A DNA stretch of 41,619 nucleotides from Micromonosporaceae bacterium (GTDB lineage: Bacteria; Actinomycetota; Actinomycetes; Mycobacteriales; Micromonosporaceae). Positions within the stretch are counted from its first letter, which is position 1; each line of letters opens with the position of its first letter. The stretch lies in NCBI GenBank assembly GCA_020027875.1, contig JAHRHA010000057.1, positions 1 through 41,619 of the forward strand, in the 5' to 3' direction. Shown piece after piece: positions 34,710-41,553 of the stretch. The notes beneath the pieces were generated by a model, which was not told where the DNA came from, ran no database searches, and saw only the letters and a list, made by a program, of their open reading frames with translations. Both the position numbers and the translations under genes were made by a program.

Positions 34710-35141
34710 ATGACTCTGGCGTTTGCTCCGCTCGACCTCACAGTCGAGCTGGACACGGAGCTACCTTGCCGCCAGTACGACCCGGATCTGTGGTTCGCCG
34801 ATGTGCCGGCAGACCTTGAGGTCGCGAAGGCCCTTTGCGGGGGTTGCCCGCTGAAGGCCGAGTGCCTCGCCGGTGCCATTGAGCGTGCCGAGCCGTGGGG
34901 CGTGTGGGGTGGAGAGATCTTCGAGCGTGGCGCGATCGTTCCGCGTAAGCGGCCCCGTGGCCGTCCCCGCAAGGAAGACCTCGCGCGCGATGCGATCCTG
35001 CGCGTCGAGGTCGCCAGCCGGACCAACGTGCTAGTCGGCTCTGCCGAGCGGAAGCTCAGTGGCTCTGCCGAGCGGAAGCTCAGTGGCTCTGCCGAGCGGA
35101 AGCTCAGTGGCTCTGCCGAGCGGAAGCTCAGTGGCCTGTGA
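34710..35141 (+). CDS. whiB7: WhiB7 transcription factor
   Basis: A 143-residue WhiB-family iron-sulfur protein. The four cluster cysteines are Cys20, Cys43, Cys46 and Cys52 (C, CxxC, C). The sigma-factor-binding turn is EPWGVWGGE (61-69) and the AT-hook is RPRGRPRKED (81-90), which together identify WhiB7. WhiB7 binds SigA and activates ribosome-protection, efflux and drug-modifying genes on translation stress, and its own gene. An unusual C-terminal extension ends in four identical GSAERKLS repeats; mycobacterial WhiB7 is only about 90-120 residues. The ATG at 34710 has AGAGG upstream; GTG 34698 is an alternative. Its synteny with uvrD2 and the ABC1 gene supports the call. Confidence 0.95.
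   Translation: MTLAFAPLDLTVELDTELPCRQYDPDLWFADVPADLEVAKALCGGCPLKAECLAGAIERAEPWGVWGGEIFERGAIVPRKRPRGRPRKEDLARDAILRVEVASRTNVLVGSAERKLSGSAERKLSGSAERKLSGSAERKLSGL
35037..35132 (+). repeat. 24-bp tandem repeat at the whiB7 C-terminus
   Basis: Four identical in-frame 24-base units begin at 35037, 35061, 35085 and 35109. Each encodes GSAERKLS. Perfect identity of all four copies points to recent expansion or gene conversion. Confidence 0.95.
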
Positions 35142-35179
35142 CCAAGCCCGCCCTGACCAACCGCTCGAGGAGCAATGCG

Positions 35180-35335
35180 ATGCATCTCATCTATGAAGCT
35201 CTGTCCCGTGCCCGAATGCGTTCGCCTCAGAACGTCAGCTCTGAGGCTCGCCGTCCCGCCCGTCGCGTCGCGATGCAGGCCCGCCGTCAGCAGGCCCGCG
35301 AGATGGGCAACCTCTCGCAGTTCGGCATCCGCTGA
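35180..35335 (+). CDS. Small basic hypothetical protein downstream of whiB7
   Basis: A 51-residue protein, MHLIYEALSRARMRSPQNVS then SEARRPARRVAMQARRQQAR, rich in Arg and Ala, probably helical. The ATG at 35180 has GAGGAG about eight bases upstream. An alternative GTG at 35138 overlaps the whiB7 stop as GTGA and adds 14 residues. Similar short Arg-rich helical proteins are common in actinomycetes without a known role. It is likely cotranscribed with whiB7 and ends before a strong hairpin. It could be a nucleic-acid-binding peptide, but nothing more can be read. Confidence 0.65.
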   Translation: MHLIYEALSRARMRSPQNVSSEARRPARRVAMQARRQQAREMGNLSQFGIR

Positions 35336-35364
35336 CCTGCCGATAGTCCGCTACCACTAGGAAA

Positions 35365-35396
35365 GGTGCCCGCCCCGGTTCGCCGGGGCGGGCACC
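35365..35396 (+). terminator. Terminator hairpin with TTCG loop
   Basis: GGTGCCCGCCCCGG (35365-35378) pairs perfectly with CCGGGGCGGGCACC (35383-35396) around a TTCG tetraloop. There is no U-tract, as is common for strong GC-rich terminators in actinomycetes. It ends the whiB7 transcript. Confidence 0.85.
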
Positions 35397-35753
35397 GTCG
35401 TAGCGGCGGCGGCGGGCATCTCGTCGTGGATCTTGGATGATCCTCGGGTCCGGAGCACCGGGGATCATCCAAGATCTCTATGGCTCAGGATGGCCGCCTC
35501 GTGCGGGGACTGGGCGGCGGCACCGGCATGCCTGGGCGAGTCTTACGTTCGTTGTCGAACTCTGCTTATTTATGTCGACCGATGAACAAATAAGGTGTGG
35601 GATCTGACCGGCTGTGGCCGGCAAGTGTCCATAGCTTAGTGCGATCTTGGGAGCGCCAGCGCGTGCTGAGCTCTCGGAATCTGGACGTTCGCCGCGATAG
35701 CCCTGGCCATCTGGTCGGCCGCGCCGATGGAGCTCCTCCCGAACTACCACACT
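35397..35753. other. Gene-free stretch between the whiB7 unit and the ABC1 kinase gene
   Basis: About 360 bases hold no convincing gene. A perfect inverted repeat, GATCTTGGATGATCC (35429-35443) with its complement at 35462-35476, may terminate transcripts. An AT-rich patch has CTTATTT (35565-35571) paired with AAATAAG (35588-35594), unusual in this GC-rich DNA. Open frames here on both strands lack coding bias. Repeat copy C follows. Confidence 0.6.
35429..35476. terminator. Inverted repeat with 15-base arms
   Basis: GATCTTGGATGATCC and GGATCATCCAAGATC pair perfectly around an 18-base loop between two convergent transcription units. The GATCTTGG start is shared with the tails of the palindromic repeat family. 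Confidence 0.65.
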
Positions 35754-35826
35754 CTCAAGATCCCGGTGATCACGCGCTGGCCGTCGCGAAACAGCGTCGA
35801 TCATGACCTCCAGGTCATGATCGACG
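35754..35826 (-). repeat. Intergenic palindromic repeat, copy C
   Basis: The 15-base arms lie at 35795-35809 and 35812-35826 with a CC loop, so this copy is in the opposite orientation. Its tail (AAGATCCCGGTGATCACGCG and CCGTCGCGAAACAG, on the plus strand) matches copies A and B. It ends 14 bases from the ABC1 stop codon. Confidence 0.85.
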
Positions 35827-35840
35827 GGAGTGGTGGCGTG

Positions 35841-37166
35841 TCAGTGGACGGCGACGGGCTCGGCGAAGCCAGGCAGCCAGCGCTCGACGACACCGCGGTA
35901 CGGGGCGCGCGCCTCCAGCTGGCATAGCACTCCGATCGACCCGAGAGTCACGCGGTGGATGAGCAGGTACCCCGGCGGAAGGTTGAGATGGCGGCCAAGC
36001 TGGTAGGCGGGGCTGCGGGGGTTTGCTACCCGGGCCGCCTCGCCGCGCAGCCAGGCCCGAGAGAACCGGAACTCATCGGCGACGATCGGCTCAAGCATCG
36101 GCGCGATGAACTGCAGCACTGCCTCCGCATCGATCTCCACGTCGGCGCGGACAAACCCTTCGGCCCGTAGACCCGCGAGCACCTCGTCGGCCCGACCCTC
36201 GATAGCGAGGCGGCTCAGTCTCCCGACCGGTTCGGGATGCCCGCCTGGTAGTCGCGCGACGGCGCCGAAATCGAGAACGCCGAGCCGGCCATCGGGGAGT
36301 AGCCGGAAGTTTCCGGGATGAGGATCCGCGTGCAGGAGCCCGGCACGGGTCGGCGCCGAGAAGTGCAGCGTCGCCAGCCGCAGGCCCGCCAAGTCCCGCT
36401 CTGCAGATGAGCCAGACGCGATCACGCGCGACAGCGGCGTACCGTCAATCCACTCCGTGACCAGGACCTTTGGTGCGGCCGCGACCACGCGCGGTACGAG
36501 GATCTCATCGTCGCCGGCGTACGCCTTGGCGAAGCCTTTCTGCGCCGCGGCCTCCAGTTCGTAGTCCAGCTCCTCGGTGATGCGGGTCCGCAGTTCGGAG
36601 ACGAGCGGCTTGACGTCGAGGCCCGGTTGGACGACCCGGAATAGCGACGCCAGCCGCGAGAGCTGGCCGAGATCGGCGATGAGCGCCTCACCGGCACCGG
36701 GGTACTGCACTTTGACCGCGACCTCGCGACCGTCCTTCCAGACGGCGCGGTGCACCTGGCCGATGCTCGCAGCTGCGGCGGGTGTGTCGTCCAGGGCGCG
36801 GAACCGCTGACGCCAGCGTGGGCCAAGCTCCGCAGCGAGAACCCTGTGGACACTAGCGGCGGGCAGGGGCGGCGCGGCCTCCTGGAGCTTGGTCAGGGCC
36901 TCCCGGTACGGGCCGGCGATCTCCTCGGGAAGTGCCGCTTCGAAGACCGACATCGCTTGGCCGAGCTTCATTGCCCCGCCCTTGAGTTGGCCGAGCACCT
37001 TGAAGAGATGCTCCGCGGTGCGTTGCTGCACCTCCGCGGAGATCACCTCACTGGCGATGCCGGTGACCCGCTTCCCGAATCCGAGGGCCGCCCGTCCAGC
37101 GAAGCCCAACGGAAGCGCGGCAAGCCGGGCCGTCCGGCCGACCGCGCGGCGGGGGATATCGGTCAC
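35841..37166 (-). CDS. ABC1/UbiB family atypical kinase
   Basis: A 441-residue member of the ABC1/ADCK/UbiB protein-kinase-like family. The KxGQ motif is [11 protein letters not shown] (about 65), the Ala-rich P-loop is [12 protein letters not shown] (about 130-142), and the lysine is in [26 protein letters not shown] (catalytic loop) and VLDFGAV (metal-binding DFG) are intact. UbiB-like proteins are ATPases linked to isoprenoid or quinone metabolism; the mycobacterial equivalent (Rv3197) sits next to whiB7 and has been linked to macrolide tolerance. The GTG at 37166 has no clear ribosome site. This is the last gene of the conserved block; mobile-element genes follow. Confidence 0.93.
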   Translation of the reverse strand: MTDIPRRAVGRTARLAALPLGFAGRAALGFGKRVTGIASEVISAEVQQRTAEHLFKVLGQLKGGAMKLGQAMSVFEAALPEEIAGPYREALTKLQEAAPPLPAASVHRVLAAELGPRWRQRFRALDDTPAAAASIGQVHRAVWKDGREVAVKVQYPGAGEALIADLGQLSRLASLFRVVQPGLDVKPLVSELRTRITEELDYELEAAAQKGFAKAYAGDDEILVPRVVAAAPKVLVTEWIDGTPLSRVIASGSSAERDLAGLRLATLHFSAPTRAGLLHADPHPGNFRLLPDGRLGVLDFGAVARLPGGHPEPVGRLSRLAIEGRADEVLAGLRAEGFVRADVEIDAEAVLQFIAPMLEPIVADEFRFSRAWLRGEAARVANPRSPAYQLGRHLNLPPGYLLIHRVTLGSIGVLCQLEARAPYRGVVERWLPGFAEPVAVH

Positions 37167-37182
37167 GCGATCAATTGAAACA

Positions 37183-37518
37183 CTAGGTAGGCCTCGGGTG
37201 GGGTTCGGTCGGACGAGACCGCACTCTCCTTCGACAACCGCATCGGGGGTGTTGAGTCCACCGCCTCCGCGTCGACTGGGCCGGTCCGGAGATCTCCACC
37301 GTGGCGCCGAGAGTGGTGGGTGCGCCTCCGTCGATGTGCGCCAGAACCTCGGCGGCCGCGTAGGCGGCGCTCGCCAGAGCGGTAGTCGCCGCCACCGGTT
37401 CGGCGATCTCCGGTCCGGTGTTCAGCTGGGCCGACACCCGCTGCCAGGCTGGGTCCCGGTCGACACGGTGGAGATCGAGAGAGTTCAGGACACAAGACAA
37501 CTCCACAGCACAGGCCAC
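37183..37518 (-). CDS. Hypothetical protein
   Basis: A frame of about 111 residues with strong G/C third-position bias in its middle (DRDPAWQRVSAQLN, PEIAEPVAATTALASAAYAA, AEVLAHIDGG). The frame stays open back to 37644, but the GTG at 37518 or 37506 starts the region with gene-like composition. The Arg-rich C-terminus (STRRRWTQHPRCGCRRRVRS) looks less gene-like, so the end may be altered by a frameshift. No family is recognised. It lies 16 bases before the ABC1 start on the same strand and is divergent from the integrative-element genes to its right. Confidence 0.4.
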   Translation of the reverse strand: MACAVELSCVLNSLDLHRVDRDPAWQRVSAQLNTGPEIAEPVAATTALASAAYAAAEVLAHIDGGAPTTLGATVEISGPAQSTRRRWTQHPRCGCRRRVRSRPTEPHPRPT

Positions 37519-37580
37519 TAGCCAGGAACCGGGACCCGCGAGGGCAGCAGGAGGGCTATCGGGAGACAACCCGCGCCAGC

Positions 37581-37847
37581 GTGCGCGGCGATCAACCAGC
37601 CGGCGAGAGGCCGGCACCGCCCCAGGGCAGCAGCGACCACGCACACGCGACCGCAGCGCCGGGGCTCAAGGCTTCGATACAGCCGGCGCAACCGGCGGAA
37701 TCGTCACTCGTGCGACAGGCACGTATCCCGAGCGCAGCAGCCATTACCGGCAGCGCGCTGGCGGGACCGCCCGGAGGGGGTTCGACACCTCCCGGAGCCA
37801 CGCGGACAGTCCGCGAACCAGACGTGATCTCCCTGGAGGGGACATGA
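37581..37847 (+). CDS. Small hypothetical protein coupled to the DUF2637 gene
   Basis: An 88-codon frame starting at GTG 37581, with low-complexity Pro/Ala/Gly sequence (GERPAPPQGSS, AAITGSALAGPPGGGSTPPG) ending VREPDVISLEGT. Its stop overlaps the ATG of the DUF2637 gene as ATGA, the arrangement of coupled genes in integrative elements, which is the main support. No clear ribosome site is present. It may not be a real gene: the sequence could simply be the leader of the DUF2637 gene. Confidence 0.35.
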   Translation: MRGDQPAGERPAPPQGSSDHAHATAAPGLKASIQPAQPAESSLVRQARIPSAAAITGSALAGPPGGGSTPPGATRTVREPDVISLEGT

Positions 37848-38295
37848 ACGTCACCAGAACCGCCCGCAACACCTCCGCCGCGGTCGTGGCCGGCATCGCC
37901 GGTTACGCCTCCTACTGGCATCAGGTCGCCGTCGCCTCATGGGCCGGCGAGCGCGCGGAGATCGCCCACATCATCCCGCTGTCCGTCGACGGGATGCTCG
38001 TCGTCGCATCGCGTTCGCGATCGGGACGCTGGCCACGATCGCGGCCAACGTCGCCGGTGCCCATCCGACTCTCGCGGGTCGGGCGGTCGCCGCGTGGCCG
38101 GCCCTGGCCCTGCTGCTCGTGGTCGAGATGCTGAGCCGCAAGGGCAGGCAGATCGCCGGCGAGCTGTCCATCGACGCGCCGGTGTCGCCAGGAATGGCGC
38201 CGCTGGTGACAGACACCGCGGAGGCCCTGGCCTACCGCGACGCGGCGGCCGAGCTGCGACGCACGTCGAAGCTCGGCGCATTGAACGCCGGGTGA
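37844..38295 (+). pseudogene. DUF2637 membrane protein, frameshifted by a deletion
   Basis: The start (MNVTRTARNTSAAVVAGIAG, then YASYWHQVAVASWAGER and IIPLSVDGMLVVAS) is a typical DUF2637 membrane protein, a family found on actinomycete integrative elements and plasmids. After LVVAS this frame turns to Arg/Ser-rich nonsense, while the next frame continues with RIAFAIGTLATIAANVAGAH, AAWPALALLLVVEMLSRKG and ends ALNAG. The normal protein has about 15-20 more residues at this junction. The join falls within CGCATCG near 37996-38018, so a deletion plus frameshift has split the gene. It has a strong GGAGGGG site, and a perfect terminator follows. Confidence 0.7.
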
Positions 38296-38302
38296 GCGAC
38301 CG

Positions 38303-38337
38303 TCAAGCAGGGGTTCGTATCGCGAACCCCTGCTTGA
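38303..38337 (+). terminator. Terminator hairpin after the DUF2637 gene
   Basis: TCAAGCAGGGGTTCG (38303-38317) pairs perfectly with CGAACCCCTGCTTGA (38323-38337) around a 5-base loop. There is no U-tract. Confidence 0.8.
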
Positions 38338-38366
38338 GCGGGGTCCACCCGGACCACGAAGTAGGC

Positions 38367-38404
38367 GGGCCGGACGGGAGTTCTCAGCTCCCGCTCCCCG
38401 GCCC
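38367..38404 (+). terminator. Second hairpin before the zinc-ribbon gene
   Basis: GGGCCGG (38367-38373) pairs with CCGGCCC (38398-38404), and inside it CGGGAG (38375-38380) pairs with CTCCCG (38388-38393). It stands 12 bases before the AGGAGG ribosome site of the next gene, so it could be a terminator or a leader structure. Confidence 0.5.
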
Positions 38405-38429
38405 TTGATCGCCCCACAGGAGGCGACCC

Positions 38430-38849
38430 ATGTCAGAGCACACCACACCCGAGCCGCGCCACGTGCTCGGCCCCGACCACCCGATCGTCGCCGTCGCCAT
38501 CGACGCGCTCGCCGCGTTCGGCGATGACCTCGACCGTGTCACCGTGGCGATCCTGCTACCCGCGTGGCGGCACGCCCGCGAACTGTCCGACCGGGAGTTC
38601 CGGTCCGTGCTGGCGGCGTTCCCCGCGCCGGCCGACACCCCGCCCGGCTCGTGGCTGTCCGACGCCAACCTCGGTGTGAGCGACCCGCCAGCAGTACCGG
38701 ACGGCGTCGACGGCATCGTGGTCGGCGGCCGGCTCCGCGCCGACTGCCCGCATTGCGGCGACAGCGTCGCCGTGCTCGGCGGCCGGATCGTCCGCCACGT
38801 CGTTGATCCCGGCGTCTGGTGCCGCGGCAGCGGTCACCCGGTCGACTAG
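38430..38849 (+). CDS. Hypothetical protein with C-terminal zinc-ribbon-like motif
   Basis: A 139-residue protein. The first half is acidic and helical (AVAIDALAAFGDDLDRVTVAI, PAWRHARELSDREFRSVLAAF). The end carries CPHCGDSVAVLGG and, 20 residues on, WCRGSGHP, a possible Cys/His zinc site. The ATG at 38430 is preceded by AGGAGG nine bases upstream. It belongs to the mobile region: hairpins flank it on both sides, so it is its own transcription unit. No function can be given. Confidence 0.75.
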   Translation: MSEHTTPEPRHVLGPDHPIVAVAIDALAAFGDDLDRVTVAILLPAWRHARELSDREFRSVLAAFPAPADTPPGSWLSDANLGVSDPPAVPDGVDGIVVGGRLRADCPHCGDSVAVLGGRIVRHVVDPGVWCRGSGHPVD

Positions 38850-38858
38850 CAAAGCGAG

Positions 38859-38895
38859 AGGCCCCGCTCCGGAGCGATCCGGAGCGGGGCCTTTT
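38859..38895 (+). terminator. Intrinsic terminator
   Basis: AGGCCCCGCTCCGGA (38859-38873) pairs perfectly with TCCGGAGCGGGGCCT (38878-38892) around GCGA, followed by TTTT. It ends the zinc-ribbon gene and faces the convergent toxin gene. Confidence 0.9.
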
Positions 38896-38913
38896 GTCGT
38901 TGTACCGTGTGCG

Positions 38914-39207
38914 TCAGGGGCGCCGGAACACGTCGTGCGTGCCGATGCGGCGCCAGATCACGTGCGGGTGGCCCTCGCGCTGTTCGGATCCGTACTGCCA
39001 CGTCGCGCGGCCGTTTGGCGCCCAGCTCATCTCCCACACGTCGCCGGCGCCCTGCACACGCTTGACCCGCAGGCCGGGTCGGAACCCCCCACCTGAGCCC
39101 AGGTCCTCGACAAACTGATCCCGGGCATGCTTGAACGCCTCCCGCTGCTGCGGGTCAAGCTGCTCGTAGTCGCGCCGGAAGCGGTCCACAGCCTCGAAGG
39201 TCGGCAC
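38914..39207 (-). CDS. Predicted RelE/HigB-like toxin
   Basis: A 97-residue protein that fits the RelE/ParE toxin fold: an N-terminal helical hairpin (FRRDYEQLDPQQREAFKHARDQFVEDL), then a beta-sheet with GLRVKRVQGAGDVWEMSWAP, GRATWQYG and HVIWRRIGTHDVF. The final IWRRIGTHDVF strand is typical of this group, whose members cleave mRNA on the ribosome. It starts at GTG 39207, 11 bases after the stop of the presumed antitoxin on the same strand. The fold is assigned from sequence pattern; catalytic residues are not certain. Confidence 0.7.
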   Translation of the reverse strand: MPTFEAVDRFRRDYEQLDPQQREAFKHARDQFVEDLGSGGGFRPGLRVKRVQGAGDVWEMSWAPNGRATWQYGSEQREGHPHVIWRRIGTHDVFRRP

Positions 39208-39218
39208 CGCGGCGGGTT

Positions 39219-39530
39219 CTACCGGCTACCGGCATACGGGGCGGGCAGCGCGTCCAGGTAGGTGTCCATCTTCTTAATGGAGTCGAAGCGGACGGTGCGC
39301 CCCTCGGCCAGGTCCTCGTCGGCCTCGCGCTCGCCTGCCTGCCACTGTGGTGTCCAGAACCATCCTTGGGGGCTGGCAACAACCCGGGCGAGCTGGTCGA
39401 CGGCGGCGCGGGTAGCGCGCTCCTCCCTGCGCAGCGCCCGGATGGCCGTGAGCACGGCGGCGCCCGCGCCGACGGCACCGAGCAGAACGCCCAGCACACC
39501 AGAAAGCAACACGACCGCTGCATCCTCCAT
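39219..39530 (-). CDS. Predicted membrane-anchored antitoxin
   Basis: A 103-residue protein with two parts. Residues 5-30 are a membrane helix (AVVLLSGVLGVLLGAVGAGAAVL). After a charged helix (RREERATRAAVDQLARVV) the tail WQAGEREADEDLAEGRTVRF and DSIKKMDTYLDAL has the D-x-AEGR...FDS...LD pattern seen at the C-terminus of antitoxins that neutralise RelE-like toxins. It lies 11 bases upstream of the toxin gene, the usual antitoxin-first order. A membrane anchor is unusual for an antitoxin. The ATG at 39530 has GGAG close by; a TTG at 39590 would add 20 residues. Confidence 0.6.
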   Translation of the reverse strand: MEDAAVVLLSGVLGVLLGAVGAGAAVLTAIRALRREERATRAAVDQLARVVASPQGWFWTPQWQAGEREADEDLAEGRTVRFDSIKKMDTYLDALPAPYAGSR

Positions 39531-39637
39531 GACTCCATCATGGCTGCCCGCGGCGCCGCTGGCGATACCTCCAGGTATTGTTCCCTTCAAGCCCGACCAC
39601 GCTAACGGTTCTGTAACGATTACCAGCCGGGCTATCC

Positions 39638-39913
39638 ATGGCCAGCAGGCGTAACATGTCCGACGTGAGGCACCGTTGCGAGTACTGCCGTAGGCAGGTC
39701 AACCAGCACAAACGCGCCGACGCCGTGTACTGCTCGCCGACCTGCGCGGCCCGGGCGCGGGACGACCGCCGTCGCTTCGCTCGCCGCCTGCGCAACCTGC
39801 GGCCCTGCCCTACCTGTGGCTGGGTGTTCGCCTTCCGGCGCTCGGATGCCGTGTACTGCTCGGCCCGCTGCCGGGTCGCGGCCCACCGGGCCCGGCACTC
39901 CAACATGGAGTGA
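39638..39913 (+). CDS. Double treble-clef-like zinc protein
   Basis: A 91-residue protein made of two copies of the same zinc module. The first is CEYC...ADAVYCSPTCAARARDD, the second CPTC...SDAVYCSARCRVAAHRAR. Both have CxxC, then about 13-14 residues, then a DAVYCSxxC knuckle, and a basic helix. Such modules occur in small DNA- or RNA-binding proteins of phages and mobile elements. The start is ATG 39638 or ATG 39656; neither has a strong ribosome site. It is divergent from the toxin-antitoxin pair and ends before a perfect hairpin. Confidence 0.75.
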   Translation: MASRRNMSDVRHRCEYCRRQVNQHKRADAVYCSPTCAARARDDRRRFARRLRNLRPCPTCGWVFAFRRSDAVYCSARCRVAAHRARHSNME

Positions 39914-39918
39914 CAGGC

Positions 39919-39959
39919 CGGGCGTGCCGCGCGGCATGAGCAACCACGCGGCACGCCCG
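39919..39959 (+). terminator. Terminator hairpin after the zinc protein
   Basis: CGGGCGTGCCGCG (39919-39931) pairs perfectly with CGCGGCACGCCCG (39947-39959) around a 15-base loop. No U-tract follows. The next 100 bases up to the protease stop hold no supported gene. Confidence 0.75.
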
Positions 39960-40073
39960 ACCGTTGGGCGCAGGTCGCGTCCGGGAGGGGGAAAGGAGAG
40001 TGACCCCTCTCGACGACCTTCGGTCCACGCCGGCGATGTCTGCGACGCCGGACGCGGTGACGTTGACGCCCTT

Positions 40074-41063
40074 CTATGCGGCTAGCAGCCCTCGGGCCGT
40101 GATCAACATGTCCTCAGCGGCGTCGACGTAGTCCTGCCCGACCTCGGAGGAGTCCAGGCCGTCGACCCATTCGGCGAGCCCTTCCGCGACGCCGACAATG
40201 CGGCCACCCGCGGCCGGGGTGGTCACAAAATCGACGCTCCTCGCCTCCACCAACCTGGACACGATCCACCCCGACCGGCCCTCGGCGGTGCCCTGATCGC
40301 CCTCGGCCATCACCCGGATCGACACGCCGATATGCTCGGCCATGTCGCTGATCGCCTCCCGCCACGGCGCGAACAGCCGGACCTTCGCCATCAGGGCCTT
40401 GCGGGCCGGGTCGTAGTAGGCGGCCTCCGCAAGCACACCGGCGAGCCGGCCCACCGAACCGCCGGGACGGGTCGCGTCCTCAAGATCGGTGTCGTGGTCC
40501 GCGTACATTTTCAGACCGGCACCGAAGATCTTGGCGTCCCGCTTCAACACGGTCTCGGAGTAGTACCTCCCGTTGCCCGAGAACCCAGCCTTGACGAGCT
40601 GCACCAGCAGCCGACCCGGACCGGCGCCGGACGCCTCGATCACGCAGGCTTCGGCAAGCACGACCTGTCGGCGGGTCGACGACTCGGTGACCAGCTCGTC
40701 ATCGGGCGGCAGGTTGGCAAGGAGCTCTTCCAGCTCGTGGAGGCGAGTCTGGATGGCGTCGAGATGCATCTCAGCGCCACCGGTGGCCGCGGTCGGCGCG
40801 TCCCAGAACGCCCGGGCCGCCGACTCCGACACGTGATCCCGACCGATCGCGGCCGTGCGCGCCGCGGTCGCGGTCATGCCGCGGGCGACGAAGCTGTCGA
40901 CCAGGCCGTCGAAGCCTGCCCGTCGGGCCGGCTCACGGCCACGCGCCGCGACCCTCGCCCGGGCTTGGGCCGCCGGTCGGGTCGCGGCGTCCCTGGAGCG
41001 GGGATCCATCCGGCGGAACGTCTCCTCAAGATGGCGCTCGAACTCCTGCTCACTGATGTCCAC
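40074..41063 (-). CDS. Phage prohead-protease-like protein
   Basis: A 329-residue protein resembling the capsid maturation proteases of actinobacteriophages. After a basic, helical N-terminus and a coiled region (MHLDAIQTRLHELEELLAN), the core reads LLVQLVKAGFSGNGRYYSET, KMYADHDTDLEDATRPGGSVGRLAG, then HIGVSIRVMAEGDQ and VEARSVDFVTTPAAGG. The HD near ADHDTD and the S-x-x-F-VTTPAAGG stretch match the pattern of Ser/His prohead proteases, with the His in YADHD as likely base and the Ser in GVSIRV as likely nucleophile. The GTG at 41063 has GAGAAGGGG upstream and lies inside the end of the previous gene. Confidence 0.72.
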   Translation of the reverse strand: MDISEQEFERHLEETFRRMDPRSRDAATRPAAQARARVAARGREPARRAGFDGLVDSFVARGMTATAARTAAIGRDHVSESAARAFWDAPTAATGGAEMHLDAIQTRLHELEELLANLPPDDELVTESSTRRQVVLAEACVIEASGAGPGRLLVQLVKAGFSGNGRYYSETVLKRDAKIFGAGLKMYADHDTDLEDATRPGGSVGRLAGVLAEAAYYDPARKALMAKVRLFAPWREAISDMAEHIGVSIRVMAEGDQGTAEGRSGWIVSRLVEARSVDFVTTPAAGGRIVGVAEGLAEWVDGLDSSEVGQDYVDAAEDMLITARGLLAA

Positions 41064-41553
41064 TGGGCCCCTTCTCTGCGTCGAGATCCGGCGGCGTCTC
41101 CAACGCGTCGACCGCCGCTGCAAGCCTCTCACCGTGCATCCATTCCGACGACGACTCCGCGAACTGGTTGTCATACTGGTCGGCTCTCTCCTCCCAGTAC
41201 GCGGCCTGGTCGTTCAGCCGCCTGCGAGTGAAGATGACCCTCGCCTCGACACGCCCGGCGTTGACACCGAAGGTGACCTCCCAAGGCTCGATAAAGAACT
41301 CGCCCTCCGGCGTCGCCTCGGCCTGCTCACGCTTCGCGGCCACCCACCCCCGCACCGCCAGGCTGTGCGCGCGGCCCACCTTGCGCCGCTCGCGGTCGAG
41401 CGCGGCCCGGCTCGTGGCCAACTCCACCACCAACCGCTCGCGGATCTCGTCGTGGCGGCCCAACGCGTCGACGGCCCGCTCCACGCGACCCAACGTGTTG
41501 GCCATCTCCTTCGTCGCGACGATCCCGCCGCTCTTCTGCTCAACGATGGTCAT
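41050..41553 (-). CDS. Hypothetical phage-region protein
   Basis: A 167-residue protein. The N-terminus is helical and charged (GRVERAVDALGRHDEIRERL, ATSRAALDRERRKVGRAHSL), the middle has a beta-like segment (FFIEPWEVTFGVNAGRVEARVIFTRRR), and the end is acidic. I recognise no family. The ATG at 41553 has GAGGAG seven bases upstream, overlaps the stop of the preceding partial gene as ATGA, and its own stop overlaps the protease start by 14 bases. It thus lies in a tight minus-strand operon typical of phage structural modules. Confidence 0.7.
   Translation of the reverse strand: MTIVEQKSGGIVATKEMANTLGRVERAVDALGRHDEIRERLVVELATSRAALDRERRKVGRAHSLAVRGWVAAKREQAEATPEGEFFIEPWEVTFGVNAGRVEARVIFTRRRLNDQAAYWEERADQYDNQFAESSSEWMHGERLAAAVDALETPPDLDAEKGPSGHQ

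Noticed and set aside
35037..35132. Tandem units that might suggest a CRISPR array
   Set aside because: Units are directly adjacent with no spacers and lie in frame within whiB7. The arrays at 15161, 24984 and 11351 likewise lack spacers, and no cas genes are present.
35478..35804. Minus-strand ORF of 108 codons beginning MIDAVSRR
   Set aside because: Its start is produced by palindromic repeat copy C, and the same peptide arises at the other repeat copies. Codon use is not gene-like.
37418..38134. Single 238-codon plus-strand frame covering the DUF2637 start
   Set aside because: Only the part after 37844 resembles a protein family. The upstream part is Arg/Ser-rich and the downstream part is out of frame with the DUF2637 C-terminus.
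40000..40131. 43-codon plus-strand frame starting GTG after AAAGGAG
   Set aside because: The ribosome site is too close to the GTG, the frame runs into the end of the protease gene on the other strand, and no family is recognised.
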